In this document: positions 28,387-40,316 of the stretch, in pieces
Numbering within the stretch: position 1 is the stretch's first letter
How the letters are laid out: every line of letters begins with the position of its first letter
DNA from: Legionella spiritensis
GTDB lineage: Bacteria > Pseudomonadota > Gammaproteobacteria > Legionellales > Legionellaceae
NCBI RefSeq assembly: GCF_900186965.1
Contig: NZ_LT906457.1
Span: 2,444,501 to 2,508,500, forward strand
Length of the DNA stretch: 64,000 nucleotides
Reading direction: 5' to 3'
Notes under the pieces: model-generated
The model's database searches: none
What the model was told of the DNA's origin: nothing
What the model saw: only the letters and a program-made list of their open reading frames with translations
Position numbers and translations under genes: made by a program

Positions 28387-29094
28387 TCAAGACGGTATGG
28401 GGGGGCTCGCGCGGATGTTACGTGATAACTTCTCCATCCAGCCGTTTACATAAGCCGCCAGCATAGCCGATGTATAAGTATATTGATGTCTGGCTCCGGG
28501 AAGCATCAGAAATTGATACTTGCTGTTTTCACTGTTGGCGTCATGCCGTTTTTTAGCTTGCCTTAGTACCCTGCCGTAATCAAATTGCCCGACAATATCA
28601 AACGCCGGAAATCGCAGTTTTTTCAATAGATCGGCTTGCTTTTTCGCATCGGTACGATCATAAGCGGACAGCAAAATCATACCGTTGGCCTGTTTGGATT
28701 GCGGTTGAACAAAATAGTCCAAAGACACCTGTAACTGATCGCCATAGTGGATCACCACCAGACGATTATTGTCCTTGAGCCGTAATGCGGTCAGGGAAGA
28801 AGGAATAATGTCCGTCAGTTTCGCCTTGTCATTGATTTGATAGGTCTGAATGAGCAACGTCGACCAGCCAAGCATGGCCAGTTTATCCGACAGCCGATTC
28901 ACGAAGCTCTGGCCATAAATCGGCTGGCTGCCATGAATAATCAATACAGCCCCTTTGGCGTCACCGACAGCCGCGCGATAAGGCAGTGCCAGTTTTTGCT
29001 GATTTACCTCAATGTCGAGTACACCTGATACGCTGCTGGCCGAGTAGAGCATCAAAAAAAAGACACATCCTGACAAGAATCGCATAGAGTCCAT
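28387..29094 (-). CDS. DUF3530-like exported alpha/beta-hydrolase-fold protein
   Basis: A 235-residue protein with a signal peptide (MRFLSGCVFFLMLYSASSVSG) and an alpha/beta-hydrolase-like core: beta strand then 'VLIIHGSQP', and 'LVVIHYGDQL' where the nucleophile elbow would sit. That elbow reads H-Y-G-D without a GxSxG serine, so it may not be a lipase. 'LPGARHQYTY' supplies a late His. The pattern fits the DUF3530 family, of unknown function. Start at 29094 or 29085. The region upstream is occupied by a repeat element. Confidence 0.75.
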   Translation of the reverse strand: MDSMRFLSGCVFFLMLYSASSVSGVLDIEVNQQKLALPYRAAVGDAKGAVLIIHGSQPIYGQSFVNRLSDKLAMLGWSTLLIQTYQINDKAKLTDIIPSSLTALRLKDNNRLVVIHYGDQLQVSLDYFVQPQSKQANGMILLSAYDRTDAKKQADLLKKLRFPAFDIVGQFDYGRVLRQAKKRHDANSENSKYQFLMLPGARHQYTYTSAMLAAYVNGWMEKLSRNIRASPPIPS

Positions 29095-29167
29095 AAAGTG
29101 GGGTTCTGGAGTTGGATCCCATGCAAAATTCCTGCCTGTTTCCAGTCAGGCATTGATAACAGGCTCC

Positions 29168-29395
29168 AGCCTCTGTGAATCAATTTTCTTCCGATCTAAA
29201 ACAAGGCAACTATTGTTGCCCAACAAATAATAATGTCTTGTAGCCCGTCATGAAGGCAAAACCGTAATGCGGGAAAACGATCATAACGTGGCTCATCAAA
29301 CCCGCAATACGGCCGCAGGCCTCCTTACGGGCTACAAATAAGGGATAAATCATACGCCTTTTTTGCAGCCGTAATTAATTGGTGCACGGAGCCTA
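29168..29395. repeat. Dispersed palindromic element, plaA copy
   Basis: About 228 bp. Left end CCTCTGTGAATCAATTTTC, right end TTGGTGCACGGAGCCTA. The core includes TAGCCCGTCATGAAGGC, AATGCGGGAAAACG, AAACCCGCAATACGGCCGC and CTCCTTACGGGCTAC, which pair as a branched hairpin. The terminal CTA (29393-29395) is the stop codon TAG of plaA. Confidence 0.85.
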
Positions 29396-30319
29396 ATGAA
29401 ATTTAATACCGGCCCGATCCAGTAACAGCCGTGCATCATTAGCCATGAGTTGATGCGCCGGGGCGGCGGGATGAACGGGATCAAAAAACAGATAAGCGGC
29501 ACAAAGCTCCTCATCCTTATTATTCGGGCGAATGTGTCTGACCATTTTTAAAATGGATTGCTGCGAGGGTTTGTCGACAATTGCGTCAAAACAGGTATCC
29601 ACGGTATTGCTGAATCCATATCGCTCTGGATCAGCCAGAATGTTATTGAGCAGATGATTGACATCGTATTCCAGCCATTGAACGTCCGGATAACGCTGTC
29701 TCAACCCCGCCAGGGTACTTGCCAGAGCCTCGTTATGCTGACTGGAAAAATAAGACAAACGCTCTTCTTCTTCAAACAATCGCGCCATCGGCGTTTGCCC
29801 CAGATCCGGTAAATTGAGAACCAGAACATGCTTCGCACCCGCCCTGGCAAGGCGCGCAAGATTGTTCGCAATACCGGCGTTAACAGCGGCGATTCTCTGA
29901 TCCGCGTTGTCGGGAATACTTAAATAATTATTGGCGCCAATCCAGACGATGAACAGGCTGCTCTCATCCGCTTTATCCTGATGAGCCAGTAAATAACTAT
30001 CCACCTCCCGTTTGAGCGTGAACAGGATATCGTCATTGTCCGATTCGTCCGCCACACCGGCTCCTCCGAACGCATAATCCAACAGATGAGCCGCACCCTG
30101 ATTCGGGTAATAGGAATCCACCAACCGCTCAACCCAAACCGGCCCGTTGGTAAAACGGCCTTCGTAATAAGGCGGTGACTGCGGGATCTCATGCTGCATG
30201 TATTCATACAGGTTGCCGTTATCCGACAGGCTGTCGCCAAAAATAACAATATTTTTAAGCGGCGTTGCTGAAACAAGGCTTGCAAAAAACAGGGCCAATA
30301 AGGTGGTTATTACTTTCAT
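29393..30319 (-). CDS. plaA: PlaA-type GDSL lysophospholipase A, exported
   Basis: A 308-residue SGNH/GDSL hydrolase with a signal peptide (MKVITTLLALFFASLVSA). Catalytic Ser30 lies in 'FGDSLSDNGN', the oxyanion motif in 'WIGANNY', and Asp280/His283 in 'DPVHP'. Cys243 and Cys273 bracket the insert ('VDTCFDA' to 'ELCAAY') that forms the regulatory disulfide loop of the Legionella PlaA/PlaC/PlaD family. The length matches L. pneumophila PlaA (about 309 residues), a type II-secreted lysophospholipase A that detoxifies lysophospholipids and helps maintain the Legionella-containing vacuole. The TAG stop codon coincides with the end of the adjoining repeat element. Confidence 0.92.
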   Translation of the reverse strand: MKVITTLLALFFASLVSATPLKNIVIFGDSLSDNGNLYEYMQHEIPQSPPYYEGRFTNGPVWVERLVDSYYPNQGAAHLLDYAFGGAGVADESDNDDILFTLKREVDSYLLAHQDKADESSLFIVWIGANNYLSIPDNADQRIAAVNAGIANNLARLARAGAKHVLVLNLPDLGQTPMARLFEEEERLSYFSSQHNEALASTLAGLRQRYPDVQWLEYDVNHLLNNILADPERYGFSNTVDTCFDAIVDKPSQQSILKMVRHIRPNNKDEELCAAYLFFDPVHPAAPAHQLMANDARLLLDRAGIKFH

Positions 30320-30575
30320 CTAGAACCTTAACTATGTGATTTTCTATGCAAAATACTTACGGATTATAATAACTGCCACCCAAACAATCAATTTTATTTG
30401 CATAAAGGCATATTAAATGTCATATAAATTAAAAAAAGGACAGATTTGGCACGTCACGCCATAAATTCAAACCGATAGCCCGTTTTGGTATTAAATTCAC
30501 TCGAAATGCTGGCCGAATACCTCATAAATAAATAGAATACCGCTTATTGTAAGGATGATAGGGAAGATATTTTTT

Positions 30576-31067
30576 ATGACTGGTATGGAAGATAAATTCA
30601 AGCGACGCTTTTATGAAAAACTGAAGGAAATTCTTGGCAACCCCGGGTTGATTTCCGAAGCTCGCCGCAGGTTTCAACATGGAACAGACTTGCGCCGATA
30701 CAATTGCAAGGAAAGTTTTGGCCTTAAAAACTGGGATGAAGAGGAAGCCATTGCCTTTAGCAGCGCCGTTTCCGAGGCTTTGACGTTTGCAAGCGAGCAA
30801 TACATGAAAGAATGCAACGATAACTTTGATGCGGCTAAGCAATATAAAATAGCCGAGGCCATTAAAAAGGAAATACCCACATTGACGGCTCAGATCTCAC
30901 TTGCCGGGGAACCGTTAGAAAAAATCATTCCGCTCATCGACCAACAGCTTGAAACCTTACGGCAAGAGCAGGGTTACATCGCCAATAATCCTTACGCTTT
31001 TTATAGCGGAGCAGCAGCTACTGTAATGCTGGCTGCCGCTGCCATAACAATAGCCATGAAATCCTGA
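30576..31067 (+). CDS. Hypothetical protein with C-terminal membrane anchor
   Basis: A 163-residue protein I do not recognise. It is helical and charged for most of its length ('EEEAIAFSSAVSEALTFASEQYMKE') and ends with one alanine-rich membrane helix ('SGAAATVMLAAAAITIAMKS'), the layout of a tail-anchored protein. ATG 30576 has AGGGAAG nine bases upstream; an earlier in-frame ATG at 30555 sits right against its purines and is less likely. It stands alone between plaA (divergent) and a secreted protein gene. A Dot/Icm substrate targeted to host membranes is possible but only inference. Confidence 0.6.
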   Translation: MTGMEDKFKRRFYEKLKEILGNPGLISEARRRFQHGTDLRRYNCKESFGLKNWDEEEAIAFSSAVSEALTFASEQYMKECNDNFDAAKQYKIAEAIKKEIPTLTAQISLAGEPLEKIIPLIDQQLETLRQEQGYIANNPYAFYSGAAATVMLAAAAITIAMKS

Positions 31068-31163
31068 ACCATGGAACTGCGGAAAGCACGCATTTACATC
31101 AAAAAAATAAAATGCTAGCTTATTGCGTCACAAATGGAGTTGATGAGTCACCAAGGAGAGGTT

Positions 31164-32639
31164 ATGTTCAAACGGATGTCTGGAAAAATTATATTTTTTC
31201 TACTGGTTCAGTCCTGCTTTCACCCAATTGTGCTGGCACAAAAAGCTCAAATTAATCGCTTGTTACCACAAACATTAACCCTGAGTCACTTGCCCCCCGC
31301 AATGATGGAGAAAATGCGCATAGATGAGACAACATCTTACGCTCAGGGTCATTTATTTTATGATTCAGCCCTCTCCCTTAAAGATACCAGTGGCCGGATT
31401 ATTTCCAACCTTAAAGATTTTCAGCGGACTGCCACGTATCAACTTGAACACATCAAGTCACCCGACTTCCTAATCAACAACATATGGTTTTTTAGCCCGG
31501 ATGGTTCGGATGAAATCGTCACTAGAGACAATATCCGGGAAAAATGTACGTTTGAAGCACCCTGCCAAAAACTTAGTCAGGAAATCATTGATGCCTTGCC
31601 AGAAGATGAAAAAATCTATTTGTGGCTTGCGTCCGGTGACTATGATCTTCCTTCACACCAACAACAGAAAGGGCAGTTTTTAAGTTTAAAGCATCGTATG
31701 GCCATTGTTGGTAGAACAGCCGATTTTAAACACATTGCTTATGGCGAGGAGCGCCCTGTTTTAAAAGGAAGTCTCCTTTGGAATGATTATGCCGGACATG
31801 AAGGCGCTGCTGGCACCATAGAAAACGTGATTGTAAAAACCAACGCCAATCCAGTACAAGTGGATAATTATGATTTTGATATTAATATTTACAGTAATGG
31901 TTTTTTAACACTTAGTAATGTCCTGTTAATTAAAAAGACGGACGGAAGGGGTCTTAATATTTTTGCAGATGCCATCGATGCCAGGGATCTGACTTGTCAT
32001 TTGAACAGCGATGATACTTCGATGAATATTTTCACCGATGGCATGCTGATTTTGGAAAAAACCAATCTAACTATTGTTGGCAAAAATTCCGGGAACATCT
32101 ACGCCATGAACAGTTATGTCGATATCACTGACTCAAACTTTAATGTCGTTGAAGAGGATTGTGATGCAACCAGTGTCACAATAGACTCCAGAAACTACTT
32201 TGCTTTAAAGCACGGAATTGATGCAAGAATGAGTCATTCATCCATTTTTGTAACGTCAAAGAATCCGGATTGTGCTTACCAGAAAAGAACGAGTCTTCGT
32301 GGAATTCACCTTCTGACTGATGATGCAGCCAAACACCCTGCCGTACTGTACCATAACCAAATCACCGTTAAAGGAATGTCAGCAAAAAGCACTGCCATTG
32401 AAAGTTATCGGTCACCCATGGATTTCTTCAACATGTCGGTTCTGGCAGAGTCAAAGCTGAATGACGCCGTGGCCGTAGCAGGGAAAGCGGAGTTGTATTT
32501 TACAGATGAAGACAGTCACATCCAGGTGGTATCTTCTACCAACACTCAATTGTTTGAAGACAAAATTACCGTTCATAATGACCCGGAAATGCCATCAAAA
32601 TGCCAAATTAATAATGGCCCGGAAATGCCATGCTCTTAA
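31164..32639 (+). CDS. Exported hypothetical protein, possible right-handed beta-helix
   Basis: A 491-residue protein starting at ATG 31164 with AAGGAGAGG just upstream. A signal peptide (KIIFFLLVQSCFHPIVLAQ) directs export. The centre contains regularly spaced short beta strands with Asn and Asp turns ('DINIYSNGFLTLSNVLL', 'MNIFTDGMLILEKTNLTI', 'GNIYAMNSYVDITDSNF'), typical of parallel beta-helix (pectate-lyase-like) proteins. The C-terminus has a short duplicated phrase ('NDPEMPSKCQINN', 'GPEMPCS'). No catalytic motif or family was recognised. Possible roles are surface adhesin or secreted hydrolase. A strong hairpin follows the stop. Confidence 0.65.
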   Translation: MFKRMSGKIIFFLLVQSCFHPIVLAQKAQINRLLPQTLTLSHLPPAMMEKMRIDETTSYAQGHLFYDSALSLKDTSGRIISNLKDFQRTATYQLEHIKSPDFLINNIWFFSPDGSDEIVTRDNIREKCTFEAPCQKLSQEIIDALPEDEKIYLWLASGDYDLPSHQQQKGQFLSLKHRMAIVGRTADFKHIAYGEERPVLKGSLLWNDYAGHEGAAGTIENVIVKTNANPVQVDNYDFDINIYSNGFLTLSNVLLIKKTDGRGLNIFADAIDARDLTCHLNSDDTSMNIFTDGMLILEKTNLTIVGKNSGNIYAMNSYVDITDSNFNVVEEDCDATSVTIDSRNYFALKHGIDARMSHSSIFVTSKNPDCAYQKRTSLRGIHLLTDDAAKHPAVLYHNQITVKGMSAKSTAIESYRSPMDFFNMSVLAESKLNDAVAVAGKAELYFTDEDSHIQVVSSTNTQLFEDKITVHNDPEMPSKCQINNGPEMPCS

Positions 32640-32658
32640 CCAAGGGTACGATAATATC

Positions 32659-32693
32659 GCCTTGATTGATAAATGATCTTTATCAATCAAGGC
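32659..32693. terminator. Hairpin after the secreted protein gene
   Basis: A perfect 15-bp stem: GCCTTGATTGATAAA (32659-32673), loop TGATC, TTTATCAATCAAGGC (32679-32693). It lies 20 bp after the stop of the 491-residue gene and at the left border of a repeat element, with which its right arm overlaps. No T run follows, so Rho-independent termination is not certain. Confidence 0.55.
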
Positions 32694-32868
32694 AACTATT
32701 CTTGCCCAACAACTAATAATTTCCTGTAGCCCGTCATGAAGGCGCAGCCGTAATGCGGGAAAACGTTCCTAATTGGCACATAAAACCCGCAATAGAGCCG
32801 CAGGCCTCCTTACGGGCTACTGCCTTTTCGCAAAAATGGTGCGAAGAAAAATTGGTGCGCAGAGCCTA
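32691..32868. repeat. Dispersed palindromic element, deaD copy (left end truncated)
   Basis: About 178 bp. The core is nearly identical to the 29.2-kb copy (AAGGCAACTATTCTTGCCC, GTAGCCCGTCATGAAGGCGC, CGCAGGCCTCCTTACGGG). The right end AATTGGTGCGCAGAGCCTA matches the family; the left terminal repeat is missing, replaced by the hairpin described above. The final CTA (32866-32868) is the deaD stop codon TAG. Confidence 0.85.
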
Positions 32869-34569
32869 CGCACTGCCAAGCGACGTCAGCTTCAACGGCC
32901 GGCCACAAACCCAGGCTTTGTTCAAATCCTGAAATACTTCCCTGGACATGTCCTTCGGCAAACAAACGGTGGAATGATCCTCGTGAATCTTTAACCGGGT
33001 AATAAAACGACTTTGCAGTCCGCCCTCATTGGCAATCGCGCCGACGATATTGCCCGGCTTCACCCCATGAATACGACCAATATCAATACGGTATAACTCC
33101 TGGGAGTCATCGTCACGACCATGCTTTTTCCCGACTTTGGAGTGTTTGGAAAAACCACGTTCAAGAGACTCACCGCCACGCCCGCTAGCGGATTTGAACT
33201 CTTTGCTTTCACGACGGCGGCTTTCTTTTTCCGCACGCGGTGGTTTAGGCAATTCTTTTTGCCAGGGTTTATCCTGATTAAGCATCAGAGCCAGAGCTGC
33301 CGCTACATCCGCTATGGAGCTTTCAGGATGATTTTTCATAAATTCCGCAATAATTCGCTGATAACCCGGTAAATGCTGGTGGGTTAAACGCTCGCTGATA
33401 CTAGCCATCAAACGCAGCTGCCTGATCTGATGGATCCTGTGATCATCCGGTACCGTAATTTTTTCTATGCGCTGACGGGTATGACGCTCAATGGTATTGA
33501 GAATACGTGATTCTCGTGGTGTTATAAACAGCACGGTAATGCCGCTTCGTCCGGCGCGGCCGGTACGACCTATACGATGTACGTATGTTTCACAATCATG
33601 CGGCACATCGTAGTTAATCACATGAGTGACCCGCTCCACATCCAGACCACGTGCCGCCACGTCGGTAGCAACCAGAATATCAATGGCACCCTGGCGAAAC
33701 TGGGCGATAATCCGCTCCCTTAACACCTGGGTAATATCACCGTGTATGGCCATAGCCCGGTAACCCTGGCTCTGTAATATTTCAGCGACGTCCTCGGTGC
33801 TGCTTTTCGTGCGAACAAATACGATAACGCCCTGGTAATCTTCCACAGCAAGGACACGCAACAAGGCATCGGGTTTCTGCGCGGGGTTGGCGAAAAGAAA
33901 TCGCTGTTCCGTACTTTGCACCGTGGCCGTTGCCGAACGAATTTCCACAGAAACCGGATCACGCAGGTAACTGTTGGCAATCTGGCGAATACGGTAGGGC
34001 ATGGTCGCGGAAAATAACGCAAACTGTTTGTCATCAGGGAGTTTGGCAAGAATAGCTTCCACATCCTCAATAAAACCCATACGTAACATTTCATCGGCTT
34101 CATCAAGAATAAATGTAGACAAATTATCAAGCTTCAGCGTACCTCGCTCAATGTGATCAAGTATACGGCCAGGGGTTCCCACTACAATTTGCGCCCCGTC
34201 CCGCAATTGTGTTAATTGACGGCGATAATCCTGGCCGCCACACAATACCGATACCGTTGTGCCTTTCTGATGTTTGCTCAGCGTCTCAAATTGTTCAGCC
34301 ACCTGGATAGCCAGTTCTCTGGTCGGTGCCAGAATCAGGGCTTGTGTGGCTCTGGAGTTTGGCAACAGTTGTTGCAGAATCGGCAAAGCGAACGCTGCCG
34401 TTTTGCCGGTTCCCGTTTGCGCCTGAGCAATCACATCACGGCCTTGCAATAACCACGGAATGGTTTGTGCCTGAACCGGTGAGGGGGTTTGAAATTTCAT
34501 ATCCTCAAGGGCTTTTAACAAGACATCGGATAAACGGAGGTCAGCAAAATTTGCTAATTCTTGTGTCAT
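32866..34569 (-). CDS. deaD: DeaD/CsdA-type DEAD-box RNA helicase
   Basis: A 567-residue helicase. Motifs in order: Q motif ('PSPVQAQTIPW'), Walker A 'AQTGTGKTAAF', 'PTRELAIQ', DEAD in 'FILDEADEMLRMGF', SAT in 'FSATMP', 'HIGRTGRAGR'-type motif VI. The C-terminal part has the RNA-binding domain of CsdA ('YRIDIGRIHGVKPGNIVGAI'). The enzyme helps ribosome assembly and mRNA turnover, especially in the cold. ATG 34569 (MTQELANFADL) has GGA eight bases upstream and is preferred to the upstream start at 34596. The stop TAG is provided by the repeat element. Confidence 0.96.
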   Translation of the reverse strand: MTQELANFADLRLSDVLLKALEDMKFQTPSPVQAQTIPWLLQGRDVIAQAQTGTGKTAAFALPILQQLLPNSRATQALILAPTRELAIQVAEQFETLSKHQKGTTVSVLCGGQDYRRQLTQLRDGAQIVVGTPGRILDHIERGTLKLDNLSTFILDEADEMLRMGFIEDVEAILAKLPDDKQFALFSATMPYRIRQIANSYLRDPVSVEIRSATATVQSTEQRFLFANPAQKPDALLRVLAVEDYQGVIVFVRTKSSTEDVAEILQSQGYRAMAIHGDITQVLRERIIAQFRQGAIDILVATDVAARGLDVERVTHVINYDVPHDCETYVHRIGRTGRAGRSGITVLFITPRESRILNTIERHTRQRIEKITVPDDHRIHQIRQLRLMASISERLTHQHLPGYQRIIAEFMKNHPESSIADVAAALALMLNQDKPWQKELPKPPRAEKESRRRESKEFKSASGRGGESLERGFSKHSKVGKKHGRDDDSQELYRIDIGRIHGVKPGNIVGAIANEGGLQSRFITRLKIHEDHSTVCLPKDMSREVFQDLNKAWVCGRPLKLTSLGSA

Positions 34570-34763
34570 ATTATGTTCCAAAAAAATATACCGCATAACC
34601 CCGAATGGGTTAAGTAATGTAAAAATTGCTCACTATAATAGCAAAATTATGGTGACTATGCACTAAATTAATTAATATGTTCTATTATTATTCTTTCTGA
34701 ACGAGGAAAAAATTATTCGTTCAACAGAACGGTCGTTACAGAAAGATGGGCGAGTTTGAGGGA

Positions 34764-37708
<2,945 letters not shown>

Positions 37709-37865
37709 TCACTCGCAAGTCAGGTAAAAATAGATTATAAGGTTTTCAAACCAGATGCGACACTCTTTGCTCCCTGTTCAGGAATAAAAATAGAAAATCG
37801 ACTGTTGCGTTTTTTCCTTGAATTGATACCATGCGATTTATATGCGATCCAAATGAATAAATATA

Positions 37866-38819
37866 ATGCAAATTCTCAGACATCCGACCCTCATCGGATA
37901 CGTCGCACTGCTTTTTTGGATGGTAGCCGGCCCGTTCACGGCAGCCGTCAAATCGATCCCCCTTTTTGAAGTCCTGTCCATCACCTTCTTCATCAGTTTT
38001 TTACTATCGGCAGGCAAATTGACCGTGCGCAAACAATGGAAAAAAATAAAACAGCCATGGGTGCTGTATCTTATCATTTTTGCCGGCATCTATATCAATC
38101 AAATACTTTACGTCTCTTCTTTCAAATTCGCTCCTGCGGCCCATGCCGATCTGATCAATTACCTCTGGCCGGTGTTAATCAGCTTACTGGCCGGTTTTTT
38201 ACCGAATGAACGGCTCAGCATCAAACATATCATCGCCGCCTGCCTCGGTTTTGCCGGCGTTTATACGCTGCTTGGCCAGGGTCATCATGGCTTTGGTTTT
38301 GACACGCATTACCTGTTAGGCTACGTACTCGCTTTTCTGGGTGCCTTGATATGGTCTTTGTATTGTTTAACATCGAGACATTTTGAAAATGCGCCTGTTG
38401 AAATTATCGGTATGTGCTGCGGGGTTGCTGCTTTTTGCTCACTCATTGCCCATCTTTCCCTGGAAACCACCATCACACTGCATGCCAGGCAATGGGTTAT
38501 TCTGATGCTAATGGGTATTACCACACAGGGACTGGCTTATTTCTTCTGGGATATCGGGGTCAAAAACGGCAACTTTAAATTACTGGGCCTGTTGTCTTAC
38601 GGTAACCCTGTTTTATCCATTCTGGTGCTTATCGCGCTGGACATGGCGAAACCCTCCATTGAACTGCTGATCGCCTGCATCCTGGTCACCACAGGAGGAC
38701 TGATTGGTATTATCCCGTGGACACGGCTAACTCAGAACTGTTTTCGCTTTCGCCGGCATTTGAACGTGTTACCCGCTGTTGAAAGCGGCTGGCCACCAAA
38801 GCACCCGCCAGGGCGATAA
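37866..38819 (+). CDS. DMT-superfamily transporter, YddG-like exporter
   Basis: A 317-residue membrane protein with about ten hydrophobic helices and the two EamA repeats ('FTAAVKSIPLFEVLSITF' and 'HADLINYLWPVLISLLAGF'). The N-terminus and the 'NYLWPVLISL' segment resemble the aromatic amino-acid exporter YddG. The direction of transport and the substrate are inferred from that likeness. The last 110 bp overlap the 3' end of a convergent second DMT transporter. Confidence 0.86.
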   Translation: MQILRHPTLIGYVALLFWMVAGPFTAAVKSIPLFEVLSITFFISFLLSAGKLTVRKQWKKIKQPWVLYLIIFAGIYINQILYVSSFKFAPAAHADLINYLWPVLISLLAGFLPNERLSIKHIIAACLGFAGVYTLLGQGHHGFGFDTHYLLGYVLAFLGALIWSLYCLTSRHFENAPVEIIGMCCGVAAFCSLIAHLSLETTITLHARQWVILMLMGITTQGLAYFFWDIGVKNGNFKLLGLLSYGNPVLSILVLIALDMAKPSIELLIACILVTTGGLIGIIPWTRLTQNCFRFRRHLNVLPAVESGWPPKHPPGR

Positions 38820-39645
38820 ACCCGCCGATCAAGGATAATCTTCCAGGCCTTTCGTACAAAACCAGATACCCCATGACCGTCGATATCACCGGCATGGCAT
38901 AAAGAAACGTCGCCGCATTAGTGGCAGACCAGTGGTGGATAACATAGCTCCAGGCGACGTAAGCAAGTGCTGCGGGGAAAATGCCCATGTAAACAGCAGC
39001 GATGGTTCCCTGCTTGCCGGCATGAGGTATTTCCCTGATTAAATCAGGTAGAAATATCAGTAACATGAACGTACCACCCCAGATGATCCATGCGGTTACG
39101 ATCACAGGATGGTAAGCCTGTAAATAGCGTTTTTGGCTGAACGTGTAAATCCCTCCCATCAATGCCGATACCATAATCATCAGCACGCCACTGCCCTGGG
39201 ACCGGTACGCGTTTTCCGCCGCCATAATAAGAAAAAGACCACAAAAACCGAGTACAATGCCAAGCCAGACTCCAGGGCCAGGCCGCTCACGCAACAGCAG
39301 CACCGACAGAATAATCGTAATCACGGGGATAAGGCCTATCACAAAACTGGCGACACCGGCGGATACCGTCATTTCCCCATAATTCAAACAGAGGTTATAA
39401 ATCCCGATCCCCCCGATACCTATGGTCAATAAGGCCATCCTGGTTTTCCATGACATGGCTTTTTTAGCCGGTAACCGGACGTAAATAATCGCCATAAACA
39501 AGGACGCTACCAAAAAACGCAGCAACGCCAGCGCTCCGGGCGAATAATCAACCAGACCGATCCGGATTCCAACAAACGCGGATGCCCATAAAAGCAATGT
39601 TGAAGCCAAAGCGGCGTAAATCCTGAGTAATTCCACGGGAAACAT
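38710..39645 (-). CDS. EamA/DMT-superfamily transporter
   Basis: A 311-residue protein with ten predicted membrane helices and two EamA domains ('TLLLWASAFVGIRIGLVDYS', 'SYVIHHWSATNAATFLY', 'VMGYLVLYERPG'). The substrate is unknown; many relatives export amino acids or metabolites. It starts at ATG 39645 and converges on, and overlaps by 110 bp, the other DMT gene, an unusually long tail-to-tail overlap. Confidence 0.88.
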   Translation of the reverse strand: MFPVELLRIYAALASTLLLWASAFVGIRIGLVDYSPGALALLRFLVASLFMAIIYVRLPAKKAMSWKTRMALLTIGIGGIGIYNLCLNYGEMTVSAGVASFVIGLIPVITIILSVLLLRERPGPGVWLGIVLGFCGLFLIMAAENAYRSQGSGVLMIMVSALMGGIYTFSQKRYLQAYHPVIVTAWIIWGGTFMLLIFLPDLIREIPHAGKQGTIAAVYMGIFPAALAYVAWSYVIHHWSATNAATFLYAMPVISTVMGYLVLYERPGRLSLIGGFIALAGALVASRFQQRVTRSNAGESENSSELAVSTG

Positions 39646-39778
39646 ACCTGCATGAAAAGTGCCTCCATTTTATCATGAAAATTACTTTCCAATCCGGGCC
39701 CGTCGGCAATTAATTTTTCCATGGTGAGACTGGCGAGAATGATCTACACTTGTCAATTACTCAGGAAGAGGAGTTATC

Positions 39779-40264
39779 ATGAAAAAATTACCATTAATCT
39801 TATGCGGTGTCCTCACCCTTTCATCCGTCCATGCCGACAAAGTCCGGAGCGTGATATACGCGACCGATGGCAAAAAGGAACTGGGAACGGTCAATTTTGA
39901 AGACACCAAATACGGCTTGCTGATTACACCTGAACTATCGTCACTCCCCCCGGGACTGCATGGCTTTCATCTGCACCAGCATCCCGATTGCGGCGACCAT
40001 GGCATGGATGCCGGCGGGCATTTTGATCCGGGTAAAACCAACACGCACCAGGGCCCTTATGGCAATGGCCATTTGGGGGACTTGCCGGTGCTGGCGGTCA
40101 ATGGCGATGGACAAGCCACTACTCCGGTGCTGGCTCCCCGCTTGAAAACCAGCGATTTGAAAGGATTATCCGTCATGGTTCATGCCGGCGGAGATAACTA
40201 CAGCGATAATCCGCCATTAGGCGGCGGCGGTGCGCGCATAGCCTGCGGCAAAGTCGGTTCCTGA
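39779..40264 (+). CDS. sodC: SodC, periplasmic Cu/Zn superoxide dismutase
   Basis: A 161-residue enzyme with signal peptide ([19 protein letters not shown]). The copper and zinc ligands are in '[10 protein letters not shown]', 'GGHFDP', 'GNGHLGDLP' and '[11 protein letters not shown]'; two cysteines ('PDCGD', 'IACGK') form the conserved disulfide. It removes superoxide in the periplasm, which protects against host or stationary-phase oxidative stress. GAAGAGG lies shortly before the ATG. A strong hairpin follows. Confidence 0.97.
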   Translation: MKKLPLILCGVLTLSSVHADKVRSVIYATDGKKELGTVNFEDTKYGLLITPELSSLPPGLHGFHLHQHPDCGDHGMDAGGHFDPGKTNTHQGPYGNGHLGDLPVLAVNGDGQATTPVLAPRLKTSDLKGLSVMVHAGGDNYSDNPPLGGGGARIACGKVGS

Positions 40265-40273
40265 ATAGAGAGA

Positions 40274-40310
40274 CCCAATGTTTGAAACGGTTTACGTTTC
40301 AAACATTGGG
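40274..40310. terminator. Bidirectional hairpin between sodC and the CAP-domain gene
   Basis: A perfect 16-bp stem: CCCAATGTTTGAAACG (40274-40289), loop GTTTA, CGTTTCAAACATTGGG (40295-40310). It fills the gap between two convergent stop codons (40264 and 40317), where a terminator for both strands is expected. No long T run follows on either strand. Confidence 0.75.
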
Positions 40311-40316
40311 CTGCGG

